Shown one piece after another: positions 1 through 11,649 of a DNA stretch of 64,000 bases. Positions within the stretch are counted from its first letter, which is position 1. Each line of letters begins with the position of its first letter. The DNA is from Isoetes taiwanensis (lineage: Eukaryota > Streptophyta > Lycopodiopsida > Isoetales > Isoetaceae): positions 5,278,209 to 5,342,208 of the forward strand of contig JAJEKV010000036.1 of NCBI GenBank assembly GCA_021234155.1, read 5' to 3'. A program made the position numbers and the translations under genes. The notes below the pieces were generated by a model. That model was not told the DNA's origin, made no database searches, and saw only the letters and a list, made by a program, of their open reading frames with translations.

Positions 1-77
1 GAATACTAGGAGTAAAAAGAACAGGAAATTCAAATCGTAGAGTCATCTTCTTATCCCTTTATAACTTCTGGTTTTTA

Positions 78-2639
78 ATGAAAATAATTACTTGGAATGT
101 TAGGGGAGCTAAAGGCCCAATAAAAAGAAGAAGAATTATCTCTCAGCTCAGACATTATAAAGCTGATATAATTTTACTTCAAGAAACTAAACTCCCTAAA
201 TTTGAGAGTTCTAGCCTATCTGACTGGATCTATCCGGGCTCTTCTTCTATTTGGATTGAGGCTTCTGGTACTAGTGGTGGCCTGATCACAATTTGAAAAT
301 CTATGACTCATGTCTCTTATTTCAATAGTCTCAGTAAATGTTGGCAGGCAGTGATTTTCTCTATTAACAATTCTAGCTTTGGGGTCATTAATGTATATGC
401 TCCCACTAATCCAAAAGACAGAGAAGCTATCTGGCCTGAAATTAACACTTGGATTTCTTCTCAACCTCAAATGGACTGGGTCATTTCTGGAGATTTCAAC
501 AATACTCCAAATTGGAACATGAAGTTAGGAAACAGAATTAATATGTCCACTACTGAGAGAGGAAATTGGGATACCTTTATTTCTGATGCCAACTTGATCT
601 ATGTTCCTTCTTCAACTGCAAACTATACTTGGTCAAACAAACAGAAGAACTCTAACAGGGTTTACTGTGCCCTTGATAGGTTCTATGTCTCCAATTCTGT
701 AACCTCTTTCTGGGATAATTGCTATGTGGTCAGTGATGAGACTACCTCTATCTCTGATCACCAACCTCAATTTCTTCACACAAGCCACCTTCTGTGTCTT
801 CCAAGAGAGGGGAATGTTCCTTTTAAATTCAATTGTTCTCTTTTACACAATGAGCATTTCTGCCTGGATTTCAAGAACTTCCTTCTTTCTTTGCAAAATG
901 GCCAGAATTCTGACATCTCTGCTAATAGTGCTTCTAATGGTTCTCAAACTATGAAATGTTTTTATTCGAAGATCAAGCAGATAAAATCCTGGATCAAAAA
1001 TTGGTCCAAATCTAATTATAAGGAGAGATCTAGACAGAAAGAAAGTCTTTACAGTCAAATGAGAGATCTTAGATCTAAGCTTCAAAATGAACCTCACAAC
1101 ATCAATCTTCAAGTTGGGGAGGAAATCTTGGAAAACAAAATTAAATCATTTGAGGAGATTGAGGCTAAGAGTTTTGCCATCAAATGTAAGATCAAGTATA
1201 ATAAAGAAATGGATTGTGGTAGTTCTAAATTCTTTTACAGAACTGCTAGAAATAGACTGCTAAATAATTCCATTATTCAAGTCCAATCCGAGAATGGTAC
1301 TAGTATTGAAACTCCTTCTGATATTAAGAATTTCTTTCATGATCAATATGCTGCCTTATTCAAAGAGAGTGATCCCAATGCTCACATTTTATCAAAGAGG
1401 AATTCTTTTCTTACTCAAATTAGTCAAATTATTCCTAATAATGACAGCCTAATGGATGATTCAATTGCTGCCATTCCAACTGAGCAAGAAATTTATAGTG
1501 TTCTTATGAGTTTTAGTAAAGGTAAATCCCCTGGACCTGATGGCATTCCCCCTGAGCTATACATTCATTTCTGGGATGTTCTAAAGCAAGACATTGTTAA
1601 ATTGGTACATGGCTTCTGGAATGCTGACCACTTGCACTCCTCCATCTCTGCTGGCTTCATTACTCTGATTCCAAAGGTTGACAAGCCTACTTCTTTCTCT
1701 GACTGGAGACCTATCTCCTTAACCAACTCCTCCTACAAATTGTGTGCTAAGATTATTGCAAACAGAGTGAAACCTTTTCTACAAAAATGCATTGACATCA
1801 AGCAATCTGCTTTCTTGCCCAAGAGATTCATTCTGGACAACTTCATTGTGGCTATGGAGGGCCTGCACTGGAATAGAATATCTTCTCAGAAATGTGTTCT
1901 TCTAAAATTAGATTTCAAGAGAGCCTTTGATTCTGTCAACTGGGATTTCTTGGAATTTGCTTTGAAGAAAATTGGTTTCAATCACAAACTTATCTCGTTG
2001 ATTTTTGGTCTTAACTCCATGGCAAATTCTGCAGTATTGATCAATGGCTCCCCTTCCACTTTCTTCAAGCTAGCTCGAGGGGTCAGGCAAGGCTGCCCTC
2101 TAGCCCCCTATCTATATTTAGTTGTGGCTGAAATGCTATCTAAAGCTATGGCTTTTCACCAAAACAGTGGACATATTAAAGGTCTTGAACTTCCTGAAAA
2201 TAATGGCAGCCTGATTATCTCTCAGTATGCAGATGATACATTTGCTTTTTTAGATTCCAATTCTGAGAATATTGCAAAGTTCCTGGATATTATTGATTCC
2301 TTCTCTTCTGCCTCTGGTATCTTCCTAAATATTGGAAAAAGTATTATTATTGGTGACTCTCCCCATGATAATCTTTGTGGCATTAAAGTTCTCGATCCCA
2401 TGCAAGCAATCAAGCTTCTAGGTATGCCTTTATCTCTTAGTCCAAATATTAAAGGTCTCTGGGATCCTATTATTCAGAGAATTAGGAAAAATTTGAATTT
2501 CTTCAGGAGCACGCTCTCTCTGGCTGGCAGGACCATAATTGCAAATTCTGTTCTGTCAGCTTCTCATATTTTCTTCTCCTCTGCTCTGGTGGCACCTAAG
2601 TTTTTCTATAATGAGCTTGAGAAGACCATCAGAAACTAG
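78..2639 (+). pseudogene. L1-type LINE ORF2 (endonuclease and reverse transcriptase), broken and 3'-truncated
   Basis: This encodes the enzyme that nicks target DNA and reverse-transcribes the element's RNA. It opens at ATG 78 with an apurinic-endonuclease motif (ITWNVRGAKG) and continues with VYAPTN and SGDFNN. The reverse-transcriptase core follows: GKSPGPDGIPPELY near 1520, FADIL-type palm segment LDFKRAFDSVNWDF near 1910, RGVRQGCPLAPYL near 2080 and the catalytic YADD near 2226. A TGA at 294-296 interrupts an otherwise continuous frame, which resumes without a shift at 303. The frame then ends at 2637-2639, just after the segment LAGRTIIANSVL. The C-terminal RNase H and zinc-finger regions usual in plant L1 elements are missing. 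ORF1 would lie upstream of the window. The family assignment is firm, and inactivity follows from the stop and the truncation. Confidence 0.93.
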
Positions 2640-2750
2640 GGGCAACCCAAAAAACTATACTAACATAAAGCATAAGTAACAAACTATTATGTTATACCAT
2701 AATGTAATCTTATTATATATGCTTTAAAAATATTTTACGTATGAATTTAT

Positions 2751-4655
2751 TTAGTCATTGGAAATGAACAAAAGTAGTATGTCAATTTTATAATGCTCAA
2801 TATGGTGACTTAAGATGCGATACACATCTTCATTGATTTGCCTATCAAACAACCTGCAGAGGGCAGTTTGCCTATTTATTTGCGCACGTAATTGCCTCCG
2901 TTGGTCTATGTCCAAACGAATGTGCGCATCAATAATGAAGTTTTCAATTGAGTTCAGTGCATTACGAATTTGTTGTATATATGAGCGCATGCCATTGATA
3001 TATCCAACTAATCACAATGACATAACGCCAACAGAGTCTTCGCCATGTGGAGGTGGTGGTTGTGCTAATGGCGGAGGAACTAACTGAACTTGAACTTCAA
3101 ATGTTGGGCTTTCTGGTACTATGATAATTTCTGGCTCCACATCATTGTTTACTTTAGGGATGACGGGAATGTCACGTGGAGGTGATGCATTGGGGACTTT
3201 TATAACCTGCATGTAAACAAAACAAATTGATCAAATTGAGCAAATATAAACGCGATGAAATAATATGTTATTATACTAGATATTAAACCAAATGACAATT
3301 ACTATAGTGTTCTATTGAATACCTGTTAAGTGTCACTCTGCTGCAAAAGATGAGTTCCAATTAGTGAGGATAATTTCGTTATCACCCAAATCTCCAACTA
3401 CAATTGTATTTTGGAGTTTCACAGGCTGGTGCTCATCAAAGTACCTTGGGGATTAGCAAATGGATTACTGCTACGGGACCTTGAGGGGCATGCTGGATCA
3501 TTGGTCAGTGGCCCATAAAGAACTAACGGTACTTTCTCACAAGTTGCTTTGAATGGGTTCATCATTAGATCATATGTTGCTTCAACTTTTCTTTGTCTAC
3601 GTTTTGGCCATTAATAGGTATAGCCCATTGTGTGCTGAGATAGAACTATCCTGTTCTGATCATTTCTGTGATTGTGTACGTCAATGGTGGCTTACGACGA
3701 TTGGACATGCGATAATTGGCAAACTGACGGACTTTGATGCGTAAGTTTTTAGGATCTAGACAAACCTCATCTTTGATTTCTCCTGCTTCACGCGGAGGCA
3801 TGGCTGACACGCCAGAATGTCCTGTCATATAGCGCATATTTTTCTTTGCCTCTCATCAATTCTGCGGATGAGACATTATACATGCGCACACTAAAATGAG
3901 GCTTTCCAAAGTCCTTCATGCAATAACCTAGCATACTTTCAAAGCAATGTAACTTAGTGTCCTTCAGTGTCCTGCACATTATTTTGGCTCCAGCTGGCTT
4001 TGTGATGTTCCATCTCATAGCTACTTTCAGTAATGCTGCAGCATCTCGGACTCCTACTGTTTTGAGTCTGGCTGTGGCTTGGAATTGCAAGAGATCTAGA
4101 TTCGATCCACGCTCTGTTGCAATTAATCCTGCATGACCATGCTCAATGAAGAACTCCAGGATATTATAGATCAATTTTGGATCGACATCTGTGCCCCCAA
4201 TGCCTATTGATATAGATACATCTCCACCAACTGGATCTTTAGTTTTGCGTTGTTGCTTGTTCTTTCCTTGCTTCTTTGTCCTTTTTCTTCTTTTTTTTCT
4301 TTGGTTATTTTTGGAATTATCTGTGTCACTTGGACTAGACGTATGAATGCTAATCAAATCTATATCATCATCTTCAATAACAGGTTGCTTTCCTTTTCTT
4401 GTCTATAGGACTGGATTCTCTAATAGGGCTAGATGGTCCGGGGTCTTGACGTGGCGGAGACTTATTAAGATGTAATGCATTGCAAAATACCTCGACACGT
4501 TCGTTGATTTGGGCCTTTTCAACTTCTAAAACATTTTCCTGTGCAGGGTGATTTATCTCATACGTGATGCCTTCTGCCTGCATGACCCCTGTTTGTGATG
4601 TCTGGGCCTTCTGTTTCCTGCCATTCTTCTCATTGTAATATCTAGATCTACGCAT
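2751..4655 (-). pseudogene. Decayed Rep-like (HUH-type?) gene, possible Replitron remnant
   Basis: Three or more minus-strand frames follow one another with small shifts: 4655-4374 (lysine-rich leader), 4357-3788, 3837-3646, then 3212-3012 and 2990-2751. The central part contains FIEHGHAGLIATERG, then LLQFQATARLKT, then LGYCMKDFGKPHF. YCMKD resembles motif III (YxxK) of rolling-circle Rep proteins. LLQFQ lies where I would expect the HUH motif (HxHxQ), with both histidines replaced. The next frame contains LKNLRIKVRQFANYRMSN, which could hold a further tyrosine. I infer a Rep or HUH-endonuclease transposon protein. This rests on motif shape only, and the protein could belong to another uncharacterised family. 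No terminal repeats were found. The 3' frames (proline-rich, and one helical segment) are not recognised. Confidence 0.4.
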
Positions 4656-4679
4656 AAAAAAACCAACACAATTGTCAAT

Positions 4680-4868
4680 AACTAGTAATACTAGTAATAA
4701 TACGAGTAATACAAGTAATACTATAAATAATATCTAGCATAACAAGTAATACAAGTGTGTTTAATATGCTAGATATTGTAGCATAATATCTATCTTGTAA
4801 ACTAGATTATGGTATTATATGATGGATACTAGATATTTGGAAGAAGAAGAAGAAGAAGAAGAAGAGAT
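4680..4868. repeat. AGTAAT-rich short repeats and a (GAA)n microsatellite
   Basis: Degenerate 9-bp steps of the type actagtaat / acaagtaat run from about 4680 to 4760. A pure GAA tract lies at 4841-4866. No gene is seen between the Rep-like remnant and this tract. Confidence 0.75.
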
Positions 4869-5034
4869 TTTAACGTCACGCCACAAGGCAGCGTCCTATC
4901 GGAATAGGGCTCCATCGAGGAACTAAGGTTTCCTTATAAATTAGGGTTTGTGCATGACGAGATTAGCACAGATTGGCTTCAGACATGGTTATTAAGGTTC
5001 AGATGTTGCTATTAGGATCGGAATGGGGATTTCA

Positions 5035-5450
5035 GCTGTGAAGCTTGCAATGGCAAAGGTCCGAGTCGGATTCAGAGGTTTTTAGCATCGGAATGGGGAT
5101 TTCAGGTGTGAAACTTGCAGTGGCAGAGGTCTGAATCGGATTGCTGCAATCGACAAGTCTGTAAGATGAATATCTGCCATCAAACAACAAAAAAAATAGG
5201 GAGACACAATAAGGCTTTTCTTACAGCCGTGAAACTTGCAGTGGCAAAGCTTTAAGCCGGATTCAAAGGTTTCTAACATGGCTACACACAGGGAAAGTAG
5301 GTTAGTTATCCAAATACACGTTCAGGAAGCAATGAAAGTACATATCCTTATGTGAATGATTGCTGCAACTGAGAAGTCTATGGGATGGATCCTACCATTA
5401 AACAACATTAAAAATAGGAAAACACAATAAGGCTTTTCCTACAGACATTT
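5035..5450 (+). repeat. Local duplicated modules of about 70-200 bp
   Basis: The module containing gtgaaacttgcagtggcaaa occurs three times with changes (near 5037, 5107 and 5226). A second module, starting near gattgctgcaac and ending ataaggcttttc, occurs twice (about 5140-5222 and 5358-5440). Sequence drift shows that these are old duplications. No coding potential was seen. Confidence 0.6.
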
Positions 5451-6365
5451 TTTTTACAGAATAAGGTTTTGTGATGTGATGCTGCCAGCAGGAGTGAGAG
5501 GCTTGCATGATTTTTGGGTTTCAAGAAGAATTTGTAGCATATTGATGAAGAAGAAAAAGATCTGATGCTAGATATTGATGTCAGACGCCTTGCATGAACC
5601 TTATAGAATGTTAAACTGAATGAGAAATGAATATCTAACATTTTTCCCGTAGCCTTCTGAATCTTTAACATTGTAAAACAGAATCAAGAATGAATGAAGA
5701 ATGAATGCTTTTTCGCCATACTCATGCTACATCCAAACACGAATAAAACAAAAAACATTGTTATCAAACAAAAAAGCAATATGTGGCACACCAAATCTGT
5801 TGAATGAAGAGAGAACAAAACGGATCGACAACAACACCGCCAAAACTTTTCAGAGAAGAGAACTTTTGTCGCTTCATGCATATGAATAAAGTGCTCAGAA
5901 TAACAACCATTAGATTGTTGAAGCTAATCCAGATCAACGCTGCAAAAAAGCTGCACTCTAGAAATACTATTTAGTATGGCCCAATGAGTACAACACTAAA
6001 ATCATAGGAAAACCATGCCAAAAAGCGTATAAAATTACAAAAAGAAAAACCCTTGTTATCTAGATATTGGTTTGATGGTCTGTGGTTTTATGTTAGATTG
6101 TGGTTTTAAGGTTTCTAATAGATTGTTTTATTTCGTGGTTTGGAATTTCATTATTATGGTTTGAGGTTCAGGTTTGTGGTTTGGGGTTTTAAATTTGAGG
6201 TTTATATCTACATATTCAACAATAAGATTGATAATCAACTATTGTTTTGTTCTTAGATGCAACTCTATAAAATTTTCAAAGCAAAACATTCAAATATCAA
6301 AGTTGGAGCTTCAGCTTTTCAAAATTTGAAGCCGTGGTTTGTAATGAAGCTAGCACAGGTTACAA
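5451..6365. other. No gene seen (AT-rich spacer)
   Basis: Only short chance frames are present. The part from about 6050 to 6210 is rich in gtggttt-like steps but forms no regular repeat. Confidence 0.5.
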
Positions 6366-7912
6366 ATGCTATTGGATGGTTTAACTAAATTCAGGAAGAA
6401 ACAATCAAAGTCATGTACTTGTGAGTGCAAGATTTTTACAGACATCAGTGAACTTTGGAAATGTATTGTTTGTCAAAAGGGTGAGATTGATGAATTCTAT
6501 AGTAAGGATTGCCTTGACGGTACTTGTAGTGAGAGTGGGATAAAGAAGTTTGCAATCTGCCTCAAGGAATTAGAGAATGAGGAGGTTGTGAAATGGGAGT
6601 ACATCAACTATGAATATGGAGTGTGGATAAACATGGAGAGCTAAGAAAGTTTAGGAACACCAATATAAAGAGACAACACCGGTAATGCTAATAAGCAAAC
6701 TCAAAGACAGGTTGGAAAAATTTCCCCTCCACAATTTCAAATACAAATGGCAAGATAAACAGTTTTGTGAAATGCTCAATAATCTCCCTTCAGATGTCAT
6801 AGTGTCAGTTGTAGATTTTGCAAAAACTTACACATTGAAAGAGAGAACACATGTACAATCTCAATATTGGACAAGCGTGCAAGTAATCATTCTTGTCCAG
6901 ATTACTTATCATGTGGCTGAGAACAGTGAAGTAGTAAAAGAAACACATTATTACATATCAGACGACTGTAAACATGACACCTTATTCGTGCAACATTGCT
7001 TTAATATGCACTTCAATTATATGGAAAAGCAAGGACTGAAACCACGTAGGCACTGGGTTTTTTTTTATGGTGCTGCATCACAATTCAAAGTTGCAAGGTC
7101 ATTTTATTTTATTGCTAGATACTCATATCAGACTTTAATTCCTATGACATGGAATTACTTTGGTTCAAATCACGGAAAGAGAGAACATGATGGCAAGGCT
7201 GCTGAATTAAAGATTAGAATGATCCAACTCCTATATCTTGATACTAAGATAGAGAATGCACATGATATTGTGGAGGCTGCCAAGGGATTATTTTTTGGTA
7301 CAATTTCTTCCAAAGAGGAATCGAAAACAAAAAAGAAAGATATTAAATTTTTTTTTTGGGAAGTTAAAGCAGGAGAAGTCAATAGACGTAAGGAATGGAG
7401 AGCACATACGGTGAAAGATACTTAAAAAATTCATAGTGTATAACTTGGGATCAACAACTCAATTACAGGTTCGAAGATTCTCATGCTTTTGTAGTTTTTG
7501 TTTAGATGAAAATTGGATAGATGTGAGAATACGGCATATGTGAATAATTGGGAACTGGTGGAAATTGAACCTGCTTCTTCACCTACTTGTGATGCAGTGG
7601 AGGTTACAAAGGCCCTTATATTCAGGTGTTAATATTGCTGATCAGGTCAAATGTGGATATTACTTTGCAATGGCAGCACCAAAAAACAACCCTGAAGGGG
7701 ATGACTTTTGGTTGCTTGCATGTGCAAGAGAGAAGTATGTAGTGGAAAAAGACTTCAAAGATAATGGAACGCGGTTCTTAAACGGTGAAAGTATATTAGA
7801 AGGACCCTACTTCAAAAAATTCCAAGTTCAAAGAAAGGTTATGAAGTATGCTCTCAAGAAGGTGCTGCAAATGTTTACTCTACACAAGTGTGTGGTGTTA
7901 GAATTTCATTAA
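6366..7912 (+). pseudogene. DDE-transposase-like gene of an uncharacterised family, frameshifted
   Basis: Three consecutive frames (6366-6644, 6685-7425, 7565-7912) read as one protein broken by shifts. Part 1 is cysteine-rich (CTCECKIF, WKCIVCQKG). Part 2 carries the recognisable core: FPLHNFKYKWQDKQF, SVVDFAKTY (acidic residue 44), VQSQYWTSVQV, YYISDDCKHD (93-94) and YFGSNHGKREHDG (159-170). These blocks match a family of uncharacterised RNase-H-fold, transposase-like proteins in which I expect an acidic residue inside a SDGxxxQ(Y/F)K block. Here that block reads FYGAASQFK, with Tyr128 in the acidic position. Part 3 (IADQVKCGYYFAM, FWLLACAREKYVVEKDF) fits the C-terminal region of the same family. 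Transposase function is inferred. The frameshifts and lost residue indicate an inactive copy. Confidence 0.6.
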
Positions 7913-8010
7913 TAACAGGAAATTATGCAATCAAAGGACATCCTGTATTTCACCTTCTAGATCCTAAGGATGAAGAACAGATCAGAGCCAACTTATGACC
8001 TGTGTTGTTA

Positions 8011-8039
8011 GATGATGATGATGATGATGATGATGATGA
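8011..8039 (+). repeat. (GAT)n microsatellite
   Basis: About nine uninterrupted GAT units. Read on the minus strand they give a poly-His stretch, which is not evidence of coding. Confidence 0.95.
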
Positions 8040-8702
8040 GTGCAGACTCCAAGATTTAAAGAGCATTGGGAAAAGGTGTTCCGTGCTCGAAAGGATGGAT
8101 AAGAGCTGAAAGAGGAATAAGTGAGACTGATTTGGCGATGAACATTAATATACTCTAGAAGGGGAGCCAAAGATGTTTGTCCAGATCGATACGTTCTTGT
8201 TAGGTACAAGGTATTGGAGAGTAAAGTAAGACAGGCCAATTGCGAAGTAGCCAGACCAACCAAAATCTGCTGACTGCATAGTGATGGAAGTGAACTGGTA
8301 GACAAAGTCCTGATTTTGGGAAGAATACTACTAGAAATGATAACATAGGATGCACCTATGACATTTTGCAGTGCAGGAAATGTTCGAAATGCGACCCACA
8401 TGACCACACCAAAGGTACATCCTCTGCCACCAAACCAGCTCATGATTCTGGCATATGTTGGAAATTCTGATCTTTTTGTCTGGAGTTACAAGGATAAGCT
8501 GCAAAACATTATCTGCAGCCAGGCCATAGTATCTGGACAAGGCGCTATGTCCCGCACCTTGAACATATCCTCCTGCAACTCCAACAAAAGAACCTTGTGA
8601 CCCAACTACCACTACCCCATTCTCGTCGGTAATTCCCCTTATGATCACGCCATCCTTGTGGCCCCAATGACGCAATTCATCTAGTCTGGTTTCCATCTCC
8701 AC
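8040..8702 (-). pseudogene. FAD-linked oxidase fragment (PF01565-like, vanillyl-alcohol-oxidase fold)
   Basis: The minus frame 8702-8331 contains GGYVQGAGHSALSRYYGLAADNV split as GGYVQGAGHSALSRYYG and LAADNVLQL, followed by VTPDKKIR. These are the FAD-pocket motifs of the FAD-linked oxidase family (berberine-bridge-like, 6-hydroxynicotine-oxidase-like and fungal isoamyl-alcohol-oxidase-like enzymes). After a one-base shift, frame 8443-7982 continues with GGRGCTFGVV, the usual glycine-rich block, and then degrades. No second domain (BBE) or upstream exon is evident. The 5' end is duplicated at 12796 (see the direct repeat). The substrate cannot be inferred. Treat it as a broken gene fragment. 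Confidence 0.65.
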
Positions 8703-9064
8703 TTAAAAGTTAGCCTTTCTTAGTATATATGGTTATAATGAAATGCAAATTTATGGCAAAAACACAAAACTCAGATTACATAGAATGCAATGGTAGCATA
8801 ACTTACTACTAACCTTACATAAAGACAGCTAAATTGTAACACTCAATGAAGACAATGTATAGAACGTCACTTTCTTACAAACAAAGCTATTAATTGACAT
8901 TCTTCATTACGCCTATATAATTCTAACTTCTGTGTTAGAACAAACAACTGCATACATCAACAACATCAACAACCTCAACAAAATGATCTCTATCCAAGGG
9001 TCTATTGATTAACATCTTATGCTCACTACCATGTAACGTCATATGCCACTTTTTTATACCTATA
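8625..9064. repeat. 440-bp direct repeat, copy 1
   Basis: Nearly identical, apart from a few substitutions, to 12796-13235. It starts at gtcggtaattcccct inside the FAD-oxidase fragment and ends at tttttatacctata. Copy 1 is continuous with the gene fragment and copy 2 is not, so copy 1 is probably the original. Confidence 0.9.
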
Positions 9065-9079
9065 CTAGAAAAGGGCCCG

Positions 9080-9235
9080 GCCGTCCGGGGCCTCGCCTCG
9101 GTTTGGGCCCACCCATGTTGCCTGTTTTGCTCCCTTCCTCGGCTCGACCCCTCCGGGGCCTCGCCTCGGTTTGGACATCCTTGGGACTATTCCTCGGCTC
9201 AGCCGAGGCCTCGCCTCGGTTTGGGCTCACCCATG
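9080..9235. repeat. GC-rich triplicated motif
   Basis: The block ggcctcgcctcggtttgg occurs three times (near 9090, 9154 and 9203) with CCGG-rich linkers. It stands out from the AT-rich surroundings. Frames crossing it are repeat artefacts. Confidence 0.8.
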
Positions 9236-9239
9236 TAGT

Positions 9240-10480
9240 CCTAATACTAATTTCAAAGTGTCAGCCATATGGAGCTTAATCAACCTCGGTTCGGCATTGC
9301 CTCACATACATACCTACTACCAATTCCAAACCATCACACATTGAGCAGCTTAGTCACATTTACTACCAATTTCAAAGTATCATCTATTGGGAGTTTACTC
9401 ACACCTACTATCAACTCCAAAGTCTCACCCATTAAAAGCTGATTCACACACCCATTGGGAGCTTACCCACACCTACTACTGCTTTTAAAGTATCACCGGT
9501 TAGGAGCTTACTACATCTACTATGAATTTCAAAATACAACCCCTATATATTCAAGAAACTTCCCATGTTACTAAGCATCCATTGCTCAACCACCCATGAG
9601 AAGCATACTCACACATACAACCATGAGGACCCATACCACATCTACACCCATGAGGACCTTTACCACGTCTATTACTTGGCACCCGTGCAAGAGAAGTTTA
9701 CTCACGCCTATCACTAATTGTAAAGTATTATCCATGAAGAGCCTACTTACACCTACTACCGTGCTACTAATTCCAATTACAACCTCTAGATGTTCAAGAA
9801 ACTTCCCATGTTACTCAACATCCATGAGGAGCATACTCACACATCCACGAGGACCCATACGACATCTACACCCATTAGGACCTTTACCACATCTATTTCT
9901 TGGCACCCAAACATGAGGACTTTACGCACACCTACTACCCTACACATGCCCTACTAAAGTATCATTTATGAGGATGTTACTCACACTTACTATCATGGGT
10001 AGCATATTCACACATACACACATGAGGACCCATACCGCAATTACACCCATGAGGCCACATTTACTACATTCACTATTTCTAGACTGAGGTGCTTGCGCAT
10101 GAGCATCTGAAACATTCTAGAACATTCTATTTTAAGTGTTTGCAAAGTTTCCAAAAACCTTCTCTAAAGTATCGCTCATGAGGAGAACACTATCAATTCC
10201 AAAGTATCATCTATGAGTATGTCTAGAGCATTTCACATTCTCATTCACATATACTGCTCAACCATCTATTCTATTACCAACAAAGTATCATTCATGAGTA
10301 GCATACTCACCCTTGGGGATCCATACCACATCTACACCTATGGGGCCACATTTACTACCTCTATTACCAATTCTAAAGTATGTCAATTCCAAAGTATCAC
10401 CCATGTAAAGCTTACACACACTTATCATACCCATCACACCTACTACCGATTCCAACGTATCACCTATGAGAAGCTCTTTG
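9240..10480. repeat. Degenerate minisatellite with a unit of about 46 bp
   Basis: Units of the type tactaccaattccaaagt + atcacccatgaggagc + ttactcacacc recur with many changes. Interspersed variants contain gaggacccataccacatc and gaggacctttaccac. No coding function was seen. Confidence 0.75.
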
Positions 10481-11600
10481 CAAAGTTTGAAAAAACTTGC
10501 TATTTTTTTTACTAAGATGCTTGCACTGGAGTATTTGGAACATTCTAGAACATTCTATTTTGAGGCTTTGCAAAGTTTCAAAAAGCTTGCTATTTTTAGA
10601 CTGGGGTGCTTGCCCATTAGCATCTGGAACATTCTAGAACATTCTATTTTGAGTGTTTGCAAAGTTTCTAAAACTTGCTATTTTTAGACTGAGATGCTTG
10701 CCCATGATCATCTGGAACATTCTAGAACATTCTGTTTTGAGCATTTGCAAACTCACAAAAACTTGCTATTTTTAGACTGAGGTGCTTGCCCATTAGCATC
10801 TGGAACATTCTAGAACATTCTATTTTGAGTGTTTGCAAAGTTTCTAAAACTTGCTATTTTTAGACTGAGGTGCTTGCCCATGAGTATCTGGAACATTCTA
10901 GAACATTCTGTTTTGAGCATTTGCAAACTCACAAAAACTTGCTATTTTTAGACTGAGGTGCTTGGCTATGCGCATCTGGAACATTCCAGAACACTTCTTT
11001 GAGCATTTCCAAAGTGTCAAAAACTTTCTATTTTTTGACGGAGATCCTTGCCTAGAGGCATCTGAAACATTCTCGAACATTCTATTTTGAGCTTTTGTAA
11101 AGTTTTAGAAAACTTTCTATTTTTAGACTGAGGTACTTACCCATGAGCTATTTTTAGACTGAGGTGCTTACCCATGAGCATCCGAAACATTCTAGAACAT
11201 TCTATTTTGAGTGTTTGCAAAGTTTCCTAAAAACTTGCTATTTTTAGAATGAGATGCTTGCCCATGAGCATGTGGAACATTCTAGAAGATTCTATTTTGA
11301 GTGTTTGCAAAGTTGCAAAAAACTTTCTATTTTTAGACTAATCTAGAACATTCTATTATGAGTTCTTGCAAACTTTTAGAAAACTTTTTATTTTTAGACT
11401 ATTGTACTTTCTATTTTTAAACTTAGGTGCTTATCCATGAGCATCTGAAACATTCCAGAACATTCTATTTTGAGCATTTGCAAAGTTTGAAAAAACCTTC
11501 TATTTTTAGACATTCTAGAAGATTCTAGAAGATTCTAGGACATTCTAGAAGATTGTAGAGCCATCTAGAACATTGTAGAACATCCTACAGCATTCCTGAA
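10081..11600. repeat. 88-bp satellite with heat-shock-element-like core
   Basis: The clear core units begin their first GAA at 10538, 10627, 10715, 10803, 10891 and 10979, a spacing of 89 and then 88 bp. Five of these six contain GAACATTCTAGAACATTC; the one at 10979 has three clean modules and a changed fourth. This is a perfect four-module heat-shock element (alternating nGAAn and nTTCn every 5 bp). The rest of each unit contains tttttagactgaggtgcttg and gagtgtttgcaaagtttc. Flanking units (10109, 11064, 11163, 11275, 11447) are more diverged. The array ends in a run of 5-bp modules at 11513-11555. Confidence 0.9.
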
Positions 11601-11649
11601 TTATTTGGTTCTCACCCTTAACTATGTGTGGACTTCCATTTTTTTCAAG

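Noticed and set aside
6050-6210. Telomere-like G/T repeats
   Set aside because: The gtggttt-type steps are irregular and do not match the TTTAGGG unit.
7982-8443. Protein with a poly-His C-terminus
   Set aside because: The His run is the (GAT)n microsatellite read in reverse. Only the GGRGCTFGVV part is meaningful, as FAD-oxidase remnant.
9005-9279. Two overlapping frames rich in Gly, Pro and Leu
   Set aside because: They are translations of a triplicated GC-rich motif, without conserved motifs or codon bias.
10081-11600. CRISPR-like array
   Set aside because: The whole 88-bp unit is repeated with drift; there are no short identical repeats separated by unique spacers, and the context is plant nuclear DNA.
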